Below the pieces are notes generated by a model. It worked only from the letters and a program-made list of their open reading frames with translations. It did not search any database and had not been told where the DNA came from. A DNA stretch of 20,192 nucleotides from a virus. The stretch lies in IMG/VR virus record IMGVR_UViG_3300035698_001083, positions 1-20,192 of that record; one strand, given 5' to 3'. The position numbers and the translations under genes are program-made. This document shows, in pieces, positions 1 through 7,181 of the stretch; position 1 is the first letter of the stretch, and each line of letters opens with the position of its first letter.

Positions 1-145
1 ATAATACAATACATGTAATACATTGTCAAGCATTAATATAATATTTATTTATATATTATCTAAACACAGTAGATTTATCTAGATATTAAATATATTATTT
101 GAGTAGCATAAGATTTAATTTAATGGCGTACAAAGTAGGTAAAAC
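1..145. other. AT-rich leader before the probable terS gene
   Basis: This non-coding stretch is very AT-rich. It holds a 10-bp palindrome TATCTAGATA at 76-85, a perfect -10-like TATAAT at 37-42 without a good -35 box, and a TTGTCA at 23-28 with no good -10 at the right distance. The site GGCGTACAAAG at 125-135 is the exact reverse complement of an 11-base site at 959-969 on the far side of the next gene. A promoter for the packaging genes is plausible here but cannot be fixed by eye because A/T runs match -10 boxes by chance. Confidence 0.4.
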
Positions 146-601
146 ATGGCTAAAGGCAAACCAAAATCAGAATGGGGCATCAACGGAAGACCCAGTCAAT
201 GGAATGATGAAACCGTTAAAGCTTTTGGAAAACAATTTCTTGAGTGGAGTGAAAAAGAAAGCAGTATTGTGATTGGATCTTTCAATTCGGAGCACCCCCA
301 CGATCCCGATTGTATTTATGATTTAGCTAAGAAATATGATTGGTTCCAACTGATTGTGGATAAAGTTAGGACTACTGTCGGCACTAGAAGAGAGCGCATG
401 GCGTTCACTGGGGAAGGCAATGCGTCTGTATGGAATAAAACAGCTAGGTTTTATGATAAAAGACTACACGAACATCTTAACAAAGAAACTTACGACTCAG
501 CATTTAACGACTCGAAAGGTAGACTAGCAGGAAGTGGCGTTGATGAAGATACACTTCCAGATATTTTGCAGTTTATCGCATCACAAAAGAGCGGTAAGTA
601 G
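146..601 (+). CDS. Probable terminase small subunit
   Basis: The 151-residue protein lies directly before the large terminase, where a DNA-recognition small subunit is expected. It would bind the packaging site and hand DNA to TerL. Residues about 50-85 read as a helix-turn-helix-like stretch (CIYDLAKKYDWFQLIVDKVR) followed by a basic run TRRER. The middle part (FTGEGNASVWNKTARFYD) resembles the region after the DNA-binding helices in small terminases of P22-like and related phages. AGG at about 6 bases before the ATG serves as a weak ribosome site. The assignment rests on position and general pattern, not on a diagnostic motif. A different DNA-binding regulator is the main alternative. Confidence 0.68.
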   Translation: MAKGKPKSEWGINGRPSQWNDETVKAFGKQFLEWSEKESSIVIGSFNSEHPHDPDCIYDLAKKYDWFQLIVDKVRTTVGTRRERMAFTGEGNASVWNKTARFYDKRLHEHLNKETYDSAFNDSKGRLAGSGVDEDTLPDILQFIASQKSGK

Positions 602-640
602 CACGCTATTAACATATCAATCATTGTCATCATTGATAAA

Positions 641-684
641 TTAAGAAGCTATAAGATGTAGCAACAAGTTAATAAGCTATAAGA
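641..684 (+). repeat. Direct repeat of 16 bases, 28-base period
   Basis: TTAAGAAGCTATAAGA at 641-656 and TTAATAAGCTATAAGA at 669-684 differ at one position. The core GCTATAAG occurs a third time at 1029-1036, just before terL. All three copies are in the same orientation and in non-coding DNA. They could be protein-binding sites (TerS or a regulator) or phage promoter elements. Confidence 0.55.
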
Positions 685-736
685 GAGTATAACAAGGAAT
701 TAGTGTGTACTGTAATATAGATATAAGTTGTAGAAG

Positions 737-808
737 ATGTCCGCGCCAGCCGATGGCACGAACGACCGTCCGCTTGTGAGCCTAATGGCATTCACCCGCT
801 ACCGCTAA
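737..808 (+). other. GC-rich island with a possible 23-codon ORF
   Basis: From 740 to 805 the sequence is about 65% G+C by count, while the flanks are strongly AT-rich. An ATG (737-739) to TAA (806-808) frame of 23 codons matches the island edges almost exactly and would encode MSAPADGTNDRPLVSLMAF plus four residues. GAAG just before the ATG is at most a poor ribosome site. GC-rich DNA has few stops, and a second + frame is also open here, so coding is uncertain. The island has hairpin potential (GCCA-GCCGA-TGGC near 745-757 and GTGA/TCAC arms near 775-795) and three CCGCT copies, so an RNA or a DNA-binding site is equally possible. Confidence 0.3.
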
Positions 809-840
809 GGTATATCAAATAATTAATTGTTGTCAAAGCT

Positions 841-893
841 TTATTTTGGTGTTTCATAGTGTAAACTATTTTCAACGGTCTTATTTTGGGGTT
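841..893 (+). repeat. Direct repeat with a 40-base period
   Basis: TTATTTTGGTGTT at 841-853 and TTATTTTGGGGTT at 881-893 match at 12 of 13 positions. A shorter related TTGGTGTT follows at about 895-903. They lie in the same gap before terL and may be binding sites in a pac or control region. Confidence 0.45.
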
Positions 894-950
894 AATTGGT
901 GTTGTTTTGATGTATCACTGATTATTATTGATATTCTCTTAATATTGTGA

Positions 951-969
951 TGTACGCCCTTTGTACGCC
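951..969 (+). repeat. TGTACGCC tandem repeat, 11-base spacing
   Basis: TGTACGCC occurs at 951-958 and again at 962-969, one helical turn apart. The longer form CTTTGTACGCC (959-969) has an exact inverted copy at 125-135, so this site type flanks the small-terminase gene on both sides. It is followed by the palindrome CGTTTAAACG (971-980). A dimeric protein binding on one face of DNA would fit. Confidence 0.45.
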
Positions 970-1084
970 TCGTTTAAACGCTACTCAAGAGGCTAACACC
1001 GGTTGACTAATGTAACAACATCAGTAACGCTATAAGCTCAACAGAAGGGCTAAGAATGAATATAACATAATAATGGAAGTAATT

Positions 1085-2359
1085 ATGATCAATGAGCTAT
1101 CAGACAAACAGAAGTATTCTTTAACTAACAGCGATGCACGTATCAATATATGGACCGGGGCAGTGCGGTCCGGGAAGTCTTTCAGTGCTCTATTAAGATT
1201 TATAGAGTTCTGTTTATCAGATATTCAAGGGGATATGGTGCTCATCGGTAAGACATCGGAAGCACTCAAGCGTAACGTTATATCAGAAATACAACGCCTA
1301 CTTGGGAAGTCGGCAAGATATTCATCGGGCAAAGGTGAGCTACTTATTTATAATAGAACTGTTCACGTAATCGGGGCTAACGATGATCGAGCTGAGGGCA
1401 AAATTCGTGGATCCACATTCGCAGGGGCTTTAGTTGACGAGGGGACTCTTATCCCTGAGATATTCTTTAAGATGCTGTTATCACGTTTATCAGTAGAAGG
1501 GGCTAAGCTATTCACTACTACGAACCCCGACTCACCTTTTCACTGGTTAAAGAAAGACTTTATAGATAGAAAAGAAGAACTAGACTGCAAAGTATTCCCT
1601 TTCGAGCTGGAGGACAACCCTTCTTTGGGTAGAGCATACAAAGACAACTTAAGAAAAGAATACCAAGGACTCTATTATGACCGTTTCATATTGGGCCTAT
1701 GGGTTGTGGCTCAGGGTGCAGTATACTCACTATTTGATAAGGAGCAACACGTTATAAACTTCCCTCCAGCTCAGGCAGATAAATATATTGTCGGAGTCGA
1801 TTACGGGACCACCAATCCAACCGCTTTTACGCTTATCGGATATAATGCAAATGTTTACCCGAATATGTGGATAGAGAAAGAATATTGTTGGGACTCAAGA
1901 AAGGAGCTAAGACAGAAAACGGACTGTGAATATGCTCAAGACTTGACCGCATTTATTCGAAATCTAAACATTGAAACTATATACATCGACCCATCAGCGG
2001 CATCTTTTATACAAGAGTGTCGGCAACAAGGGATGAACAAAATACAACCTGCTAATAATTCAGTGCTAGACGGTATTCGTTTTGTCACCAGCTTACTAGA
2101 CAACGGAACGTTAAAGATCTGTTCATCATGTTTGAACACAATAAGAGAATTCCAGTCTTATGTTTGGGATGATAAAGCAACTTTAAAAGGAGAGGACAAG
2201 CCAATGAAAACCAATGATCATAATCTCGACAGTTTGCGCTATGCCTGCATGCACTTCTTTAATGGTACCGGCTCGATGACACCGCAAGATTTAAACACTA
2301 GATACAGAAAAGCTTTAGGGTTAGACGATTCTATGCCTGCATTTTTTAGAAGCTATTAA
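1085..2359 (+). CDS. terL: Terminase large subunit (packaging ATPase/nuclease)
   Basis: This is the motor that drives DNA into the prohead through the portal and cuts the concatemer. In the 424-residue form the ATPase domain shows Walker A GAVRSGKS (25-32), Walker B GALVDE (114-119) and the coupling motif TTTNPD (144-149). The RNase H-like nuclease domain shows its acidic residues in GVDYG (D239), YIDPS (D302) and DHNLDSLRYA (D378/D382). Length and motif order fit the PBSX/P22-like TerL group. I chose the ATG at 1085 because GGAAG lies 5 bases upstream; an in-frame ATG at 1073 lacks a ribosome site and would add four residues. Portal follows after 47 bases. Confidence 0.96.
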   Translation: MINELSDKQKYSLTNSDARINIWTGAVRSGKSFSALLRFIEFCLSDIQGDMVLIGKTSEALKRNVISEIQRLLGKSARYSSGKGELLIYNRTVHVIGANDDRAEGKIRGSTFAGALVDEGTLIPEIFFKMLLSRLSVEGAKLFTTTNPDSPFHWLKKDFIDRKEELDCKVFPFELEDNPSLGRAYKDNLRKEYQGLYYDRFILGLWVVAQGAVYSLFDKEQHVINFPPAQADKYIVGVDYGTTNPTAFTLIGYNANVYPNMWIEKEYCWDSRKELRQKTDCEYAQDLTAFIRNLNIETIYIDPSAASFIQECRQQGMNKIQPANNSVLDGIRFVTSLLDNGTLKICSSCLNTIREFQSYVWDDKATLKGEDKPMKTNDHNLDSLRYACMHFFNGTGSMTPQDLNTRYRKALGLDDSMPAFFRSY

Positions 2360-2406
2360 AAAAATAATTAGTTATACATATCTAATAAACTAAAAGGGTT
2401 AATACG

Positions 2407-4515
2407 ATGATTGATATGCAAGAAGATAAATATTATGTTGATGGCAATGACAGTTTTATTAAGCAACGAATGGAAGATTTTTATAAAAGTTCCATATCAG
2501 TAAACCAAGCGTTTTGGGCTGAAGCTGAAATTGACCTGCGGTTTAAGAATGGAGATCAAACCGTGTGGGATAGTATATATGGTAATATGCCCGAGTACAG
2601 GAAGAAACAGTTCAATTTCAACAGGATTCAAAAGATCCTTAATATGATCACTGGACACCAACGAAAGAACCGAAAGAGCCTAGTAACCCTGCCCGTTGAA
2701 AACTCCGATCAATACACTTCAGATCAACTATCAAAAGCCCTATTTTGGTCAGTAAAAAGAGATAATGTTTTACATACCTTTTCTGATGCCTTTGAGGGAG
2801 CTGTTGGCGTTGGTATGAATATGTTATCTCCATGGATGGATTACCGATATGATACTATTAACGGCGATGTCAGGGTTGACAATGTTGGATACTCAAGTTA
2901 TATCATAGACCCATACTTTAGAAAAACAGATTTATCTGACTGCAACGGCTTATGGCGTAGATCGTACAGAACAAAAAAAACATTGGAAGGAATGTTTCCT
3001 GCGAGATCGGAAGACATAGATTTAATACGGACTACCGGAAACAAAGACGGTAAGTTTGAGTATATGCCGGAAGCACAGAACCTAAGCGATAGTAAACTGC
3101 TTGCTCTTGATGAATTTTGGTATTCAGATGATAGACCAGCCACTATTATAGAAGACGTAGTAACAGGCGATTCAGTAGAATTCTTTGGAGAAAAGGAAGA
3201 ACTAGATTCATTTATAGCCAATAATGAAAACGCCATAGTAAAAAAGATAAGAGTTCCAACAGTTAAAGTTTGCTATTCTGTTAATGGAACAGTTTTATAT
3301 AACGGCCCTAACCCCTACGGAACAGAGTTATTTCCAATAGATAAATATCCATTTATCCCTGTTCTTGGATACTATGAGCCAGATTTATCTTACTTACCGC
3401 TAAGAATACAAGGAGTATGCAGAGGCCTAAGAGATGCACAGTTCCTATATAACCGCCGTAAAGTTATCGAATTAGATATTTTAGAATCCCAACTAAATTC
3501 AGGATACATCTACGAAGAAAACGCCCTTGTTGATCCTAACGATGTATTTTTATCAGGACAAGGAAAAGGCTTAGCTGTTAAAGATGGAAGACTGGCAGGC
3601 ATTAAAGAGGTAACCCCTCCACAGATCCCGCCTTCAATGTTGCAAATATCCGAAAGCCTTGGCAATGAGATAATGCAAATATCCGGAGTTAACGAAGAGC
3701 TACTAGGATCGGCTACTGATGATAAAGCTGGCGTTCTTGCTATGTTAAGACAAGGTGCCGGACTTGTTACACTAGAAAAGCTTTTTGATAACAGTGATTA
3801 CGCATTTAAGTTATTAGGCGAAAGGATTGTTGAGATGATACAGGCAAACTTTAAATCCGCCAAGATTGAAAGAATAACAGGACAAGAGGCCTCCCCACAA
3901 TTTAAAGACAAAGCGTTCCAAAAATATGATATAGAAGTAGTTCAGGGAATGAACACCGAAACACAGAAACAAATGCAGTTTGCTCAAATGTTAGAGCTAC
4001 ACAATGCCGGTGTCCCTCTTGCTCCTGAAGATATACTTGATGCTAGCCAGATGCAGAACAAGGCAGAGCTTATTGAGAATATGAAGAAAAGAGAAGAGGT
4101 TCAAGCCCAACAAGCCCAGCAAGCTCAAATGATGCAGATAGAATTATTGAAAGCCCAAATAAATAGTGCTAACTCTAAAGCCCTGGCAGATCAAGGCCTT
4201 GGTATAGAAAGAGTTTCAAGAGTTTCAGAAAATGAATCATTAAGCGAATCAAGACACGCCCAAGCGATAGCAGATCTCCAAGATGCTCAGCTATCTAAAG
4301 CCAAAGCAATGAAAGAGCTTTCTGAAATGGACTTAAACGAAATAGAAAAGTTATTAATGTTATCTGATCGTTTAAAAGTAGATACTCTAGAAGATGCGCA
4401 AGAGGCAGGTTTTGAAGAGACTGGCCTAGGCGATAAGGTAGAAGCCTTACAAACATTACAGGCCTCCTCACAACAAACAATGGCGCAGACAATGGGGCAA
4501 AATCCTCAAATTTAA
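2407..4515 (+). CDS. P22-type portal protein
   Basis: The portal is the dodecameric ring at one vertex through which DNA enters and leaves, and it docks TerL and later the neck. The 702-residue length is close to P22 gp1 (725). The N-terminal part has the pattern typical of this family: an early helix with QFNFNRIQKILNMITGHQRK around residues 60-80, a segment VGYSSYIIDPYFRKTDLSDC around 160-180, and a central helix region with GVNEELLGSATDDKAG near 427-442. The C-terminal 150 residues are charged and Q-rich with predicted coiled coil (about 555-660), matching the long C-terminal barrel or tail of P22-type portals. AGGG lies 8 bases before the ATG. It is directly downstream of terL, as expected. 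Confidence 0.94.
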   Translation: MIDMQEDKYYVDGNDSFIKQRMEDFYKSSISVNQAFWAEAEIDLRFKNGDQTVWDSIYGNMPEYRKKQFNFNRIQKILNMITGHQRKNRKSLVTLPVENSDQYTSDQLSKALFWSVKRDNVLHTFSDAFEGAVGVGMNMLSPWMDYRYDTINGDVRVDNVGYSSYIIDPYFRKTDLSDCNGLWRRSYRTKKTLEGMFPARSEDIDLIRTTGNKDGKFEYMPEAQNLSDSKLLALDEFWYSDDRPATIIEDVVTGDSVEFFGEKEELDSFIANNENAIVKKIRVPTVKVCYSVNGTVLYNGPNPYGTELFPIDKYPFIPVLGYYEPDLSYLPLRIQGVCRGLRDAQFLYNRRKVIELDILESQLNSGYIYEENALVDPNDVFLSGQGKGLAVKDGRLAGIKEVTPPQIPPSMLQISESLGNEIMQISGVNEELLGSATDDKAGVLAMLRQGAGLVTLEKLFDNSDYAFKLLGERIVEMIQANFKSAKIERITGQEASPQFKDKAFQKYDIEVVQGMNTETQKQMQFAQMLELHNAGVPLAPEDILDASQMQNKAELIENMKKREEVQAQQAQQAQMMQIELLKAQINSANSKALADQGLGIERVSRVSENESLSESRHAQAIADLQDAQLSKAKAMKELSEMDLNEIEKLLMLSDRLKVDTLEDAQEAGFEETGLGDKVEALQTLQASSQQTMAQTMGQNPQI

Positions 4516-4537
4516 TAAATAATTTACATTTATTAAA
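4511..4537 (+). terminator. AT-only 10-bp hairpin at the end of the portal gene
   Basis: TTTAATAAAT (4511-4520) and ATTTATTAAA (4528-4537) are perfectly complementary around a 7-base loop. The stem overlaps the portal stop codon. It lacks G-C pairs and a following T run, so it is a weak terminator at best and may only shape the mRNA end. Confidence 0.3.
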
Positions 4538-4589
4538 TGGTGTTCAATAATGCGGTAGCTCTTTACATAGTGTTTAGAGGTTTTAACCT

Positions 4590-4602
4590 GGGATAATATC
4601 CC
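4590..4602 (+). promoter_or_regulatory. Hairpin just upstream of a ribosome site
   Basis: GGGAT-AAT-ATCCC forms a 5-bp stem with a 3-base loop, placed 8 bases before the GGAG ribosome site of the next small gene. Similar hairpins precede the scaffold and capsid genes, which suggests a shared role in mRNA processing, stability or translation. Confidence 0.35.
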
Positions 4603-4622
4603 GTTTACACCGGAGTTTTAAA

Positions 4623-4814
4623 ATGGCTAAGAAATTTTATGATGGTACTTCATTAAGTACTAGTAACCAATATGCTAACATGCCGCAAGAAGTAGTTCAC
4701 AAATCATACTCCAAGCAAGTTCTTGGTGGTGGTGATTGTAGTTACATTGATACCGAAGAAGGTATTAACAAGCTACATGCTGAAAATTCTCGTAAAATAA
4801 AGCGCATGAAGTAA
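4623..4814 (+). CDS. Small conserved-looking phage protein between portal and scaffold
   Basis: The gene encodes 63 residues starting MAKKFYDG, with a middle part NMPQEVVHKSYSKQVLGGG and a basic end KIKRMK. Its ribosome site is strong (GGAG, 7 bases before ATG). The pattern of a small protein with an NMPQ.V..KSY segment at this place recalls short uncharacterised proteins in other phages, but I know no function for them. There are no membrane segments or enzyme motifs. Its place inside the morphogenesis block suggests a minor virion or assembly role. It is followed by a GNRA-loop hairpin before the next gene. Confidence 0.7.
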   Translation: MAKKFYDGTSLSTSNQYANMPQEVVHKSYSKQVLGGGDCSYIDTEEGINKLHAENSRKIKRMK

Positions 4815-4822
4815 ATTTCATT

Positions 4823-4848
4823 GGGTCGGTAACGGCCCTTTATCTTTT
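4823..4848 (+). terminator. Small GNRA-loop hairpin with T-rich tail
   Basis: GGGTCG (4823-4828) pairs with CGGCCC (4833-4838), including one G-T pair, around the tetraloop GTAA. TTTATCTTTT follows. This resembles a short intrinsic terminator or attenuator. Since the next gene starts 14 bases on with its own ribosome site, partial readthrough is likely, which would tune expression between the small gene and the next one. Confidence 0.45.
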
Positions 4849-4861
4849 AAATGGTGGTAAT

Positions 4862-5311
4862 ATGAAAGATGCAAAAAGAAAGACAGTAGGGGCGCTTTCA
4901 TCGGAGCTTTTATTAAAGCCCGACAATAAGCAAGGCGTTGTTGATACTCAATTGGAGATATATAAAGAATATCTACCCAGTATAGAAAATCTTGTTAATG
5001 GTGAAGATTGCAAAGATTGGAAAGATCCCTTTTATGTTGTAGTGCTTATTAGACGTGAGAGATCAATGGTTAATGTAATAAGACATCATTTTGTAGCCCG
5101 TAAAACATTACCTACCCCTCAATATGATCAAGATACTTGGAAATACTTTCCAAGTTCAGGAACATTAGAATATTTATGGACAGTCCCGGCAAAGGACAAA
5201 GTTAATGAATTAATTATGCTTGAAGCCTCATATCCAAAATCTTTTAATGATTTAATACGATTCTGCAAACTATTTAAGGCTGATAAGCTTGATATTGTCT
5301 GCGGAAAATAA
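4862..5311 (+). CDS. Hypothetical protein of the head-assembly block
   Basis: This 149-residue protein is soluble, with no signal peptide or membrane segment. Its core has a distinctive run, FYVVVLIRRERSMVNVIRHH at about 57-76, followed by ARKTLPTPQYDQDTW and a C-terminal half rich in aromatic and leucine residues (LEYLWTVPAKDKVNELIML). This mixture looks like a conserved family found near portal and scaffold genes in related phages, but I cannot name a function. GGTGG before the ATG acts as ribosome site. Its position between portal and scaffold suggests an assembly or minor head protein. Confidence 0.75.
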   Translation: MKDAKRKTVGALSSELLLKPDNKQGVVDTQLEIYKEYLPSIENLVNGEDCKDWKDPFYVVVLIRRERSMVNVIRHHFVARKTLPTPQYDQDTWKYFPSSGTLEYLWTVPAKDKVNELIMLEASYPKSFNDLIRFCKLFKADKLDIVCGK

Positions 5312-5316
5312 TAATC

Positions 5317-5345
5317 TTGTTATTAAAGAATAACATTCACATAAT
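5317..5345 (+). promoter_or_regulatory. Candidate promoter before the scaffold gene
   Basis: TTGTTA (5317-5322) and CATAAT (5340-5345) are 17 bases apart, 4/6 and 5/6 matches to the sigma-70 boxes. A 7-bp hairpin TGTTATT-AAAG-AATAACA (5318-5335) overlaps the -35 box. The scaffold ATG is about 100 bases downstream. AT-rich DNA gives such matches often, so this is only a candidate for extra scaffold and capsid expression. Confidence 0.3.
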
Positions 5346-5415
5346 ACAATTATATTTAATCTTGCTTCACTGCTCGTGTAAGAGCGTAAGGTTGAGTAGT
5401 TAATAAACGCAAAAA

Positions 5416-5430
5416 TGGATTCGTTATCCA
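5416..5430 (+). promoter_or_regulatory. Hairpin abutting the scaffold ribosome site
   Basis: TGGAT-TCGTT-ATCCA is a perfect 5-bp stem-loop. It directly adjoins the AGGAG ribosome site at 5431-5435 and parallels the hairpins before the small gene at 4623 and the capsid gene at 6224. Confidence 0.35.
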
Positions 5431-5442
5431 AGGAGTATTTTT

Positions 5443-6192
5443 ATGACATTAGATACATTATCTGAAATGGCGCAAGACGTGGAAGTCGCTAACCCACAAG
5501 ATGAGAATACCCAAACTTCTGAAATTGCTCAAGAAACTGTAGGAAAAGAAGTTCAAAAGGAGGAAACCCCTCAAGAGCTTAATTTTAGACAGCTTAGAGA
5601 GTCAAGGGACGAAGAGAGACAGCGCAGATTAGAATCTGATAAACGCTTAGAAGCTCAACAAGTTCTTTTAGAAAAAGTTATGTTAGGCGATAAAAAGCCA
5701 GTCCAAGAAGAGGTTGAAGAGTTCGAAGAGGACGACATCCAAAACTATGGACAGACAAAAAAAACTATAAGACGTGAGGCTGAAAAGATTGCTAAGTCTT
5801 TACTTGCAGAAGAGAGAAAAAGAAATGAAACTCTCAATGCACCTAATAAACTTAAGCAAGAGTTTATTGATTTTGATAGTGTTGTTTCAACGGAAAATGT
5901 TAATTACTTAATTAAAAATGAACCGGATTTAGCCGCTATCTTAAATAATGTTAAAGATCCCTATCTGCAAGGAAAAGGAGCTTATAAGTACATAAAAACA
6001 CTAGGTCTTGATAAGAAGGAAAGCGTAACTAAAATGAAGCGAGATGCCTCCCTAAATGCTGATAAACCAGTATCTCCCAATGCTACTATTGGAAGAAACT
6101 CTGTTGGAGATGCCAACTCTTTTTCAAGGACGTTAACGCCTGATCTTAAAAAGCAACTCTACAAAGAGATGATGCAAGCTAGTAATGGATAA
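5443..6192 (+). CDS. Probable capsid scaffolding protein
   Basis: The 249-residue protein stands directly before the major capsid gene, the usual place of the scaffold that guides shell assembly and then leaves. Its make-up supports this: highly charged, E/K/Q-rich, with no hydrophobic core. Residues about 45-80 (RQLRESRDEERQRRLESDKR and on) and 105-135 look like long helices or coiled coil, with an acidic patch EEVEEFEEDD near 88-97. A C-terminal part after a loose region (SPNATIGRNS) ends in a short basic helix, LTPDLKKQLYKEMMQ, as in scaffolds that bind capsid protein through a C-terminal helix. Ribosome site AGGAG is strong. There is no sequence signature unique to scaffolds. Confidence 0.75.
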   Translation: MTLDTLSEMAQDVEVANPQDENTQTSEIAQETVGKEVQKEETPQELNFRQLRESRDEERQRRLESDKRLEAQQVLLEKVMLGDKKPVQEEVEEFEEDDIQNYGQTKKTIRREAEKIAKSLLAEERKRNETLNAPNKLKQEFIDFDSVVSTENVNYLIKNEPDLAAILNNVKDPYLQGKGAYKYIKTLGLDKKESVTKMKRDASLNADKPVSPNATIGRNSVGDANSFSRTLTPDLKKQLYKEMMQASNG

Positions 6193-6203
6193 CGATAAGT
6201 CTG

Positions 6204-6222
6204 GTTAAACATGGAGTTTAAC
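6204..6222 (+). promoter_or_regulatory. Hairpin presenting the capsid ribosome site in its loop
   Basis: GTTAAAC (6204-6210) and GTTTAAC (6216-6222) are perfectly complementary, with a 5-base loop ATGGA. The only Shine-Dalgarno match for the capsid ATG at 6224 is GGAG at 6213-6216, so it sits in the loop and first base of the stem. The stem ends one base before the start codon. This could control or enhance translation initiation of the most abundant virion protein. Confidence 0.6.
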
Positions 6223-6223
6223 T

Positions 6224-7171
6224 ATGGCAATCACTACAACAAGTGTTTTACCTGCCCCGGTGCAACAGTCTTTTTCAGAAAAGCTATTGAGTGTACCAAC
6301 CCCTCATTTTGTCTACGGCCTTGGAGCTGATAGAAAAACCATGCCAGCTAATTCTGGTAATATCTTAAGAATGCAGCGTTATAATGCTCTTTCTACTGCA
6401 ACAGTACCTTTAGGTAATAGTGGTATCACTCCACCAGCACAACAATTAACAGCCGTTGATATTGATGCTGAAATTAAGTTTTACGGAACTTATATCTACC
6501 TTAACGAGCAAGTTGTTCTACAGAACCAAGATAAAGTATTAAATTCAGCTACTAAGCGTTTAGGTGTTTCTTTACGCCAAACAGAAGATGAATTGATGAG
6601 AAATATGCTTATCTCAACTGCTTCTGTTATTAACTGTGTTAACGGTGCTAACGGTGACAACCCAACCGAAATAAACCGTACTGATATCGATGAAGTTATC
6701 AGAACATTGGCTAATAACGATGCTTATACTGTTGCTGATAACATTGAAGCTGACGATAAGTTTGGAACAGGCCCTGTAAGGGATTCCTACCTTGCTTTCG
6801 GAAGTACTCAATTAATTAGTGATCTTGAGAATGTTCGTGGATTCATGAATAAATCACAATATCCTTATCAAGATACAACACTTCGCAGCGAATGGGGTAA
6901 TGTTTCTAATCTTCGTTTCTTCTTATCCTCTATTGGATCTCAAGAAGGTCTTTCTATGAATGGTAATGATGTTTACAACATTTCTATTTGTGGAACAGAA
7001 GCTTATGCTGCTATTGAGCAAGATGCTTATAGTACACAATTCATTTACCGCCCACCTATCTATGATGGCCCATTGGCATTAAATGCTAGTGTTGGTTATA
7101 AGATGGCTGCTGCACAGTGCATTACTAACGATGCATGGGTCTTTAATTTAAGAACAACTTTAGCTGCATAG
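6224..7171 (+). CDS. Major capsid protein, N4-gp56-like family
   Basis: The 315-residue protein forms the icosahedral shell and has the HK97-type fold in this family. Features that match N4-gp56-like capsid proteins are the N-terminal arm ending in FSEKLLSVPTPHFVYGLGAD (18-37), the segment TAVDIDAEIKFYGTYIYLNE (76-95), the helix region LRQTEDELMRNMLISTASVI, and the later stretch YRPPIYDGPLALNASVGYKM before a short C-terminal beta part. Its place after the scaffold supports the call. Codons are clean, and the gene is led by a ribosome site in a hairpin loop. The next gene starts 10 bases after the stop with a strong GGGAGG site, so the two are likely co-expressed. Confidence 0.94.
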   Translation: MAITTTSVLPAPVQQSFSEKLLSVPTPHFVYGLGADRKTMPANSGNILRMQRYNALSTATVPLGNSGITPPAQQLTAVDIDAEIKFYGTYIYLNEQVVLQNQDKVLNSATKRLGVSLRQTEDELMRNMLISTASVINCVNGANGDNPTEINRTDIDEVIRTLANNDAYTVADNIEADDKFGTGPVRDSYLAFGSTQLISDLENVRGFMNKSQYPYQDTTLRSEWGNVSNLRFFLSSIGSQEGLSMNGNDVYNISICGTEAYAAIEQDAYSTQFIYRPPIYDGPLALNASVGYKMAAAQCITNDAWVFNLRTTLAA

Positions 7172-7181
7172 GGAGGTTATT

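Larger units (their letters stand above)
602..1084. other. Repeat-bearing non-coding gap between terS and terL
   Basis: About 480 bases have no convincing gene, the largest gap in the window. It contains a 7-bp hairpin (TATCAAT 615-621 with ATTGATA 632-638), two near-identical 16-mers (641-656 and 669-684), a GC-rich island (about 740-806), a pair of TTATTTTGG repeats exactly 40 bases apart (841-853 and 881-893), a small hairpin ATAGT-GTAA-ACTAT (856-869), an 8-base tandem repeat TGTACGCC (951-958 and 962-969) and a perfect palindrome CGTTTAAACG (971-980). Such a cluster beside terminase genes suits a pac site, a TerS-binding region or a control region. Function is inferred only. Confidence 0.5.

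Noticed and set aside
740-810. tRNA gene in the GC-rich island
   Set aside because: No T-arm consensus, anticodon arm or 7-bp acceptor stem could be found on either strand.
1073-1084. ATG at 1073 as the terL start
   Set aside because: It has no ribosome site. The ATG at 1085 has GGAAG at the right distance and gives the usual family start.
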